Source of the DNA: CAYHBO01 sp964354855
GTDB lineage: Bacteria > Babelota > Babeliae > Babelales > RVW-14
DNA: 8,989 nucleotides
Direction: 5' to 3'
Assembly: GCA_964354855.1 (NCBI GenBank)
Contig: CAYHBO010000055.1
Location: 1 to 8,989 of the forward strand
This document shows positions 6,152-8,989 of this stretch, piece after piece (position 1 is the first letter of the stretch; each line of letters begins with the position of its first letter). The notes beneath the pieces are model-generated. The model was not told where the DNA came from. It saw nothing but the letters and a program-made list of their open reading frames with translations, and ran no database searches. Made by a program: the position numbers and the translations under genes.

Positions 6152-6199
6152 TTTACCTTTGGTTGAAATTACTAAATCATAGAAAGTTAAAGCTTTTGC

Positions 6200-6228
6200 T
6201 TGACCTGAGTGATTTAATCCAGTAGTAT
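6200..6228 (+). promoter_or_regulatory. Promoter of the cold-shock gene
   Basis: TTGACC (6200-6205) and TAGTAT (6223-6228) are separated by exactly 17 bases, each one mismatch from consensus. A start near 6235 would leave an untranslated leader of about 245 nt before ATG 6483, a hallmark of cold-shock csp genes. Confidence 0.6.
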
Positions 6229-6234
6229 CTAGTT

Positions 6235-6482
6235 GTGCTTTCTTTATTAGGATTGCACGTAGTTCTTATTGATACACAAGGTAGACCGTGCGGGGGGTTG
6301 GCAGATTAATCTGTTTCCGCGAACCCATTCCTATTCAAAAGATGGTTTTCGAAGTTTCCCTTAAAATATGGTTTCCCATAGTGTTTTTACAAGAAGAGCG
6401 TTGATATTTTGCATTTGAATACCAAGTACACTTAAGTAAGTGTGCATTTTTAATACTATTCTAACCGAAGGAAGAGATTGCT
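6235..6482 (+). ncRNA. Long structured leader of the cold-shock gene, or a separate small RNA
   Basis: No ORF explains these 248 bases. Visible pairings are GCACG (6255-6259) with CGTGC (6287-6291), and GGGTT (6295-6299) with AACCC (6322-6326) enclosing the perfect palindrome CAGATTAATCTG (6302-6313). An alternative GCGG/CCGC pairing competes with the second stem. GTTTCCC occurs twice (6354, 6371). A terminator-like hairpin follows at 6426-6451, then a strong GAAGGAAGAG ribosome site. I do not recognise 6S, SRP, tmRNA or RNase P signatures. A thermosensing leader of the cspA type is the favoured reading. A separate RNA of about 215 nt ending at the hairpin is the alternative. Confidence 0.45.
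6426..6451 (+). terminator. Terminator-like hairpin inside the cold-shock leader
   Basis: An 8-bp stem, GTACACTT/AAGTGTGC with one G-T wobble, and an AAGT loop (6426-6445) are followed by five T (6447-6451), only 31 bases before the cold-shock start codon. It is AT-rich and may be a conditional attenuator, or the end of a leader RNA. Confidence 0.4.
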
Positions 6483-6695
6483 ATGCCAGTCGGAACCGTT
6501 AAGTGGTTTAACACCACAAAAGGATTTGGATTTATTCAACCTGAAGTCAAGGGAAAAGATGTGTTTGTACACATTTCAGCTCTTGAAAGAGCCGGAATTT
6601 CCGGATTACGTGAAGGTCAACGCGTAAGCTATGATCTTGCAACAAATAAAGACAGAGTATCAGCTGTAAACTTAAAATTGGTGGACCAATTCTAA
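6483..6695 (+). CDS. cspA: Cold-shock protein, CspA family
   Basis: This 70-residue single-domain OB-fold nucleic-acid chaperone is full length for the family. The start MPVGTVKWFNTTKGFGFIQP carries the first RNA-binding motif (KGFGFI, 13-18), and VFVHISALERAG carries the second (VFVHI, 27-31). EGQRVSYDL follows at 44-52. The start codon has a strong GAAGGAAGAG site 7-8 bases upstream. Proteins of this family bind single-stranded RNA, melt hairpins and act as transcription antiterminators. The gene is followed by a large hairpin and then an RNA helicase, the two standard partners in cold adaptation of RNA structure. The symbol is by family resemblance; which csp paralog it is cannot be told. 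Confidence 0.95.
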   Translation: MPVGTVKWFNTTKGFGFIQPEVKGKDVFVHISALERAGISGLREGQRVSYDLATNKDRVSAVNLKLVDQF

Positions 6696-6720
6696 GCTAC
6701 ATCTAATATTTGTTTTCGAG

Positions 6721-6820
6721 AAAAAAGAAGCTTCATCATACAAGTTCCAAAGTTATGGTTAAGCTCAATTATATAGGCTTAAGCTCCATAGCTAGGGAAC
6801 GGCGTGAGGGCTTCTTTTTT
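6721..6820 (+). promoter_or_regulatory. Elaborate hairpin with T-tract between cold-shock gene and helicase
   Basis: Four nested stems are visible. AAAAAAGAAGC (6721-6731) pairs perfectly with 6810-6820. GTTCC (6744-6748) pairs with GGAAC (6796-6800). AGTTATGG (6751-6758) pairs with CCATAGCT (6786-6793) with one G-T wobble. TTAAGC (6759-6764) pairs with GCTTAA (6777-6782), closing a 12-base loop. The outer 3' arm ends in six T, so it can act as an intrinsic terminator of the cold-shock transcript. It ends only 14 bases before the helicase ATG, which suggests an attenuator or leader structure of the helicase. A stable small RNA made from the csp 3' end is another possibility. Fit to a named riboswitch class is not seen. 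Confidence 0.7.
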
Positions 6821-6834
6821 GGTTTAAAAAAGAT

Positions 6835-8679
6835 ATGAATACATTTAATGATTTCAGTTTACCTGAATTTCTAGTCAAATCTCTTGAAGAGATGAATATT
6901 ACGATCCCTACACCTGTTCAGGTTGAGGCAATACCACCTGCACTTGAAGGCAAGAATATCTTGGCTTCAGCGCAGACAGGTACCGGTAAGACAATTGCTT
7001 ACCTAATTCCATTACTTATCAAGTTAAATAAGTCACCTCAAGAAAAGGCACTTATTCTTACCCCAACTCGTGAATTGGCTATTCAAGTTCAAGACGCTGC
7101 GCGTCGTTTACTTGGTCGTCCTTCACCGTTCAATATGGCGTTACTCATCGGTGGTGAGCCTATGCCTAAACAATTAAGTCAGCTTCGTAGAAATCCAAGA
7201 TTAATTATCGGAACACCTGGTCGTATCAATGACCTTCTTAATCGTTCCTTGTTACATCTTGAGACGGCTACCTTCTTTGTGTTGGACGAAGTTGATCGTA
7301 TGCTTGATATGGGTTTTGCTGAACAACTGGAAGATATTGTAAAAAATATGCCAGAAGTTAAAGACCGACAAACCTTAATGTTCTCGGCTACGTTGCCAAA
7401 AAACATTGAACGTTTAGCTCAAAAATATCTTGATAACCCTCATCGTGTTTCGATTGGTGTTGAAAACCAACCGGTTGCGAAAATTAAACAAGATATCATT
7501 TACGCTTCAAATTCAGAAAAATTCAACCTTCTTTCAAAAGAACTTGATGAGCGGGAAGGCTTTATTATTGTTTTCGTTAAGACAAAACATAGAGCAGATC
7601 AGCTTGCAGTTACATTGAAAGATAAAAATCACAATGTCCAAGCTATTCATGGTGGATTGCGTCAACAAAAACGTGAACGCGTAATCAAAGATTTTCGTGA
7701 TCGTAAAAGCCGTATCGTTATTGCTACTGATATAGCAGCACGTGGATTAGACGTTCCGCATATTCAACACGTTATTAATTATGATTTACCGCAATGTCCT
7801 GAAGATTACTTGCATCGTATCGGTAGAACCGGTAGAGCTGGTGCTGAAGGAAGTGCTCTTTCATTGATCGCTCCGGATGAAGAACATAAATGGCGCGCTA
7901 TCAGCAGAATGATCACTGATCATGAATTCGAAAGCTCAGGATTCTCAAGAGGATCATCCGCACCTCGTGGTGGTGGATCATCATCTCCGAGATCATTTGG
8001 CAATAGATCACCTCGTGGTGGTAGCTTTGGTGGACCAAAGAGATCATTTAGCCGTGAAGGCCGTGGTGAATCATCAGAAAGCTCTTTTGGTGATAAACCA
8101 AGACGTTCATTCGGTGAAGGCTCAGACAGACCTCGTCGTTCATTCGGTGAGAATTCAGATCGTCCAAGACGTTCATTCGGTGAAGGTTCAGACAGTCCGA
8201 GACCATCATTTGGTGATAACGCTGACAGACCGCGTCGTTCATTTGGTGAGAACTCAGATCGTCCAAGACGTTCTTTCGGTGAAAACTCAGATCGCCCAAG
8301 ACCTTCATTTGGTGACAACGCTGATCGTCCAAGACGTTCTTTCGGTGAGAACTCAGACCGTCCAAGACCTTCATTTGGTGACAACGCTGATCGTCCAAGA
8401 CGTTCTTTCGGTGAGAACTCAGACCGTCCAAGACCTTCATTTGGTGCCAACGCTGACAGACCGAGACGTTCATTCGGTGAAAATTCTGATAGACCAAGAC
8501 CTTCATTTGGTGAAAATTCAGATCGTCCAAGACCTTCATTTGGTGAAAACTCAGATCGTCCAAGACGTTCTGGTGGTTTTAGCAAATTTGGTGGGAATTC
8601 AAATCGTTCTCATGGATCAGGTGATCGAAGCTTTACTAAGAGCTTTGGACCTAAGAATCACAATATTTCAGAATCTTAA
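6835..8679 (+). CDS. DEAD-box ATP-dependent RNA helicase with repeat-rich tail
   Basis: This 614-residue helicase unwinds short RNA duplexes using ATP. The two-domain core (about 1-365) shows all motifs: F7 and the Q motif with PTPVQ (26-30), AQTGTGKT (46-53), PTRELA (77-82), TPGR (127-130), motif II DEVD (151-154), SAT (184-186), IIVFVKTK (244-251), ATDIAARGLD (297-306) and HRIGRTGRAG (327-336). Motif II is DEVD rather than DEAD. The tail starts with a Gly/Ser/Arg linker, then 14 copies of an 11-residue unit near RPRRSFGENSD plus a partial copy (421-585). It is predicted to be disordered and RNA-binding. It resembles RhlE/CsdA-type enzymes in layout, but the subfamily is uncertain. There is no clear ribosome site before ATG 6835, so translation may depend on the hairpin upstream or on coupling to the csp transcript. 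Confidence 0.95.
   Translation: MNTFNDFSLPEFLVKSLEEMNITIPTPVQVEAIPPALEGKNILASAQTGTGKTIAYLIPLLIKLNKSPQEKALILTPTRELAIQVQDAARRLLGRPSPFNMALLIGGEPMPKQLSQLRRNPRLIIGTPGRINDLLNRSLLHLETATFFVLDEVDRMLDMGFAEQLEDIVKNMPEVKDRQTLMFSATLPKNIERLAQKYLDNPHRVSIGVENQPVAKIKQDIIYASNSEKFNLLSKELDEREGFIIVFVKTKHRADQLAVTLKDKNHNVQAIHGGLRQQKRERVIKDFRDRKSRIVIATDIAARGLDVPHIQHVINYDLPQCPEDYLHRIGRTGRAGAEGSALSLIAPDEEHKWRAISRMITDHEFESSGFSRGSSAPRGGGSSSPRSFGNRSPRGGSFGGPKRSFSREGRGESSESSFGDKPRRSFGEGSDRPRRSFGENSDRPRRSFGEGSDSPRPSFGDNADRPRRSFGENSDRPRRSFGENSDRPRPSFGDNADRPRRSFGENSDRPRPSFGDNADRPRRSFGENSDRPRPSFGANADRPRRSFGENSDRPRPSFGENSDRPRPSFGENSDRPRRSGGFSKFGGNSNRSHGSGDRSFTKSFGPKNHNISES
8095..8571 (+). repeat. 33-bp coding tandem repeats, with a 66-bp higher-order unit
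   Basis: Fourteen in-frame 33-bp units plus a partial fifteenth encode variants of RPRRSFGENSD and RPRPSFGDNAD. In the second half the two types mostly alternate, giving a 66-bp period. The copies at 8326-8391 and 8392-8457 differ at only two bases, which points to recent duplication or homogenisation. Long antisense frames here are by-products of the repeat. Confidence 0.95.
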
Positions 8680-8695
8680 TATTCTAGAATATTAA
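8676..8695. repeat. Perfect 20-bp palindrome over the helicase stop codon
   Basis: The half-site TTAATATTCT is followed immediately by its exact complement, with no spacer, and spans the TAA at 8677-8679. It lies one base before the terminator stem. Being wholly AT-rich and without a loop, it suits a dimeric DNA-binding protein better than an RNA hairpin, though it may be incidental. Confidence 0.6.
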
Positions 8696-8696
8696 A

Positions 8697-8742
8697 AACT
8701 AAAAAGGCCGGCATGTTTTATAACATGCCGGCCTTTTTAGTT
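8697..8742. terminator. Strong bidirectional intrinsic terminator
   Basis: A perfect 21-bp stem (8697-8717 with 8722-8742) with a TTAT loop has a GGCCGGCATGTT core flanked by A5 on one side and T5 on the other. It ends the helicase transcript and could equally stop transcription from the opposite direction. Confidence 0.93.
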
Positions 8743-8841
8743 ATCATCTGAATTCTCTTTTTTAACCTAAAACATACAAAGAATGCTGGAAAATGTGTTC
8801 TGGGATTTTTTTGATCTATTTGACAAAGGAGGTTGCATTCT

Positions 8842-8883
8842 GTGATCTTATTTATAGGTAGTCAATGGAGTTTAACGTTTTGA
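8842..8883 (+). CDS. Possible 13-codon leader peptide
   Basis: A GTG at 8842 lies 9 bases after AAAGGAGGT, an unusually complete ribosome site for this window, and opens a 13-codon frame (VILFIGSQWSLTF in standard reading) that stops 16 bases before the next gene. TTGACA at 8820-8825 overlaps this region, but no good -10 box follows at normal spacing. It may be a leader peptide coupled to the next gene or chance. Confidence 0.2.
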   Translation: MILFIGSQWSLTF

Positions 8884-8899
8884 ATGAACTGAGGGAAAA

Positions 8900-8989
8900 A
8901 TGATTATAGTGAATGTAAGTCGGTCTTCTTTGCTTTCTGTTGGGTTGATTTTAGTAAGTGTTTTTTGTTGCTCTGATGTGTTTGCAATG
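8900..8989 (+). CDS. Exported protein, N-terminal fragment
   Basis: Thirty codons from ATG 8900 run to the right edge without a stop. GAGGG lies 5 bases upstream. The fragment is a typical signal peptide: an N-region with one Arg (SRSS), a hydrophobic core (LLSVGLILVSVFCC) and a probable cleavage site after VFA. The mature protein lies outside the window, so its function is unknown. Confidence 0.7.
   Translation, partial: MIIVNVSRSSLLSVGLILVSVFCCSDVFAM

Noticed and set aside
6235..6482. 6S, SRP, tmRNA or RNase P RNA in the cold-shock leader
   Set aside because: None of their signature motifs is visible, and the transcript ends do not pair as 6S RNA would.
8095..8571. CRISPR-like array
   Set aside because: The repeats are contiguous and in frame, have no unique spacers, and are clearly protein-coding.
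7920..8695. Long open frames on both strands over the helicase tail
   Set aside because: They are shadows of the 33-bp coding repeat, whose length is a multiple of three and so keeps all frames open.

Overview
The window is a low-GC bacterial segment with ordinary Shine-Dalgarno sites, sigma70-like promoters and intrinsic terminators. Several proteins carry N-terminal membrane anchors or a secretion signal, which suits a Gram-negative cell. The style of the secreted and membrane proteins would fit a host-associated lineage such as Dependentiae (TM6). That is a weak inference, because no rRNA or marker gene is present.

Positions 1-4189 look like accessory DNA. The left edge holds most of a minus-strand membrane protein (1-755). 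Its extracellular domain resembles that of prokaryotic pentameric ligand-gated ion channels, but it has an extra N-terminal membrane helix. A short, poorly understood stretch follows (756-1457), with a strong promoter at 887-915, a possible 30-residue protein and a terminator-like hairpin at 1348-1387. Next come a replication initiator resembling filamentous-phage gene II/X proteins (1458-2579) and a large serine recombinase (2687-4189). The last codons of the recombinase lie inside the 3' half of a tRNA-Glu gene on the other strand. The simplest reading is an integrated inovirus-like or rolling-circle element that recombined into the tRNA-Glu 3' end, with its other end beyond the left edge.

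Positions 4133-6180 are minus-strand and probably chromosomal. They hold a tRNA-Lys/tRNA-Glu pair with its promoter, then two tandem paralogous genes for membrane-anchored, Glu/Lys-rich coiled-coil proteins of unknown function, each followed by an intrinsic terminator.

Positions 6181-8742 form a plus-strand cold-shock style module. It has a sigma70 promoter, a structured leader of about 245 nt, a CspA-type protein, an elaborate 100-nt hairpin ending in a T-tract, and a DEAD-box RNA helicase with a DEVD motif II. The helicase has a disordered tail of about 14 near-identical 11-residue repeats. A perfect 20-bp palindrome and a perfect 21-bp terminator hairpin close the unit. The arrangement suggests that the cold-shock protein could control read-through into the helicase by melting the intervening hairpin. 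This is a hypothesis built on the known antiterminator activity of CspA-family proteins.

The right edge (8900-8989) is the signal peptide of another exported protein, preceded by a possible 13-codon leader ORF.
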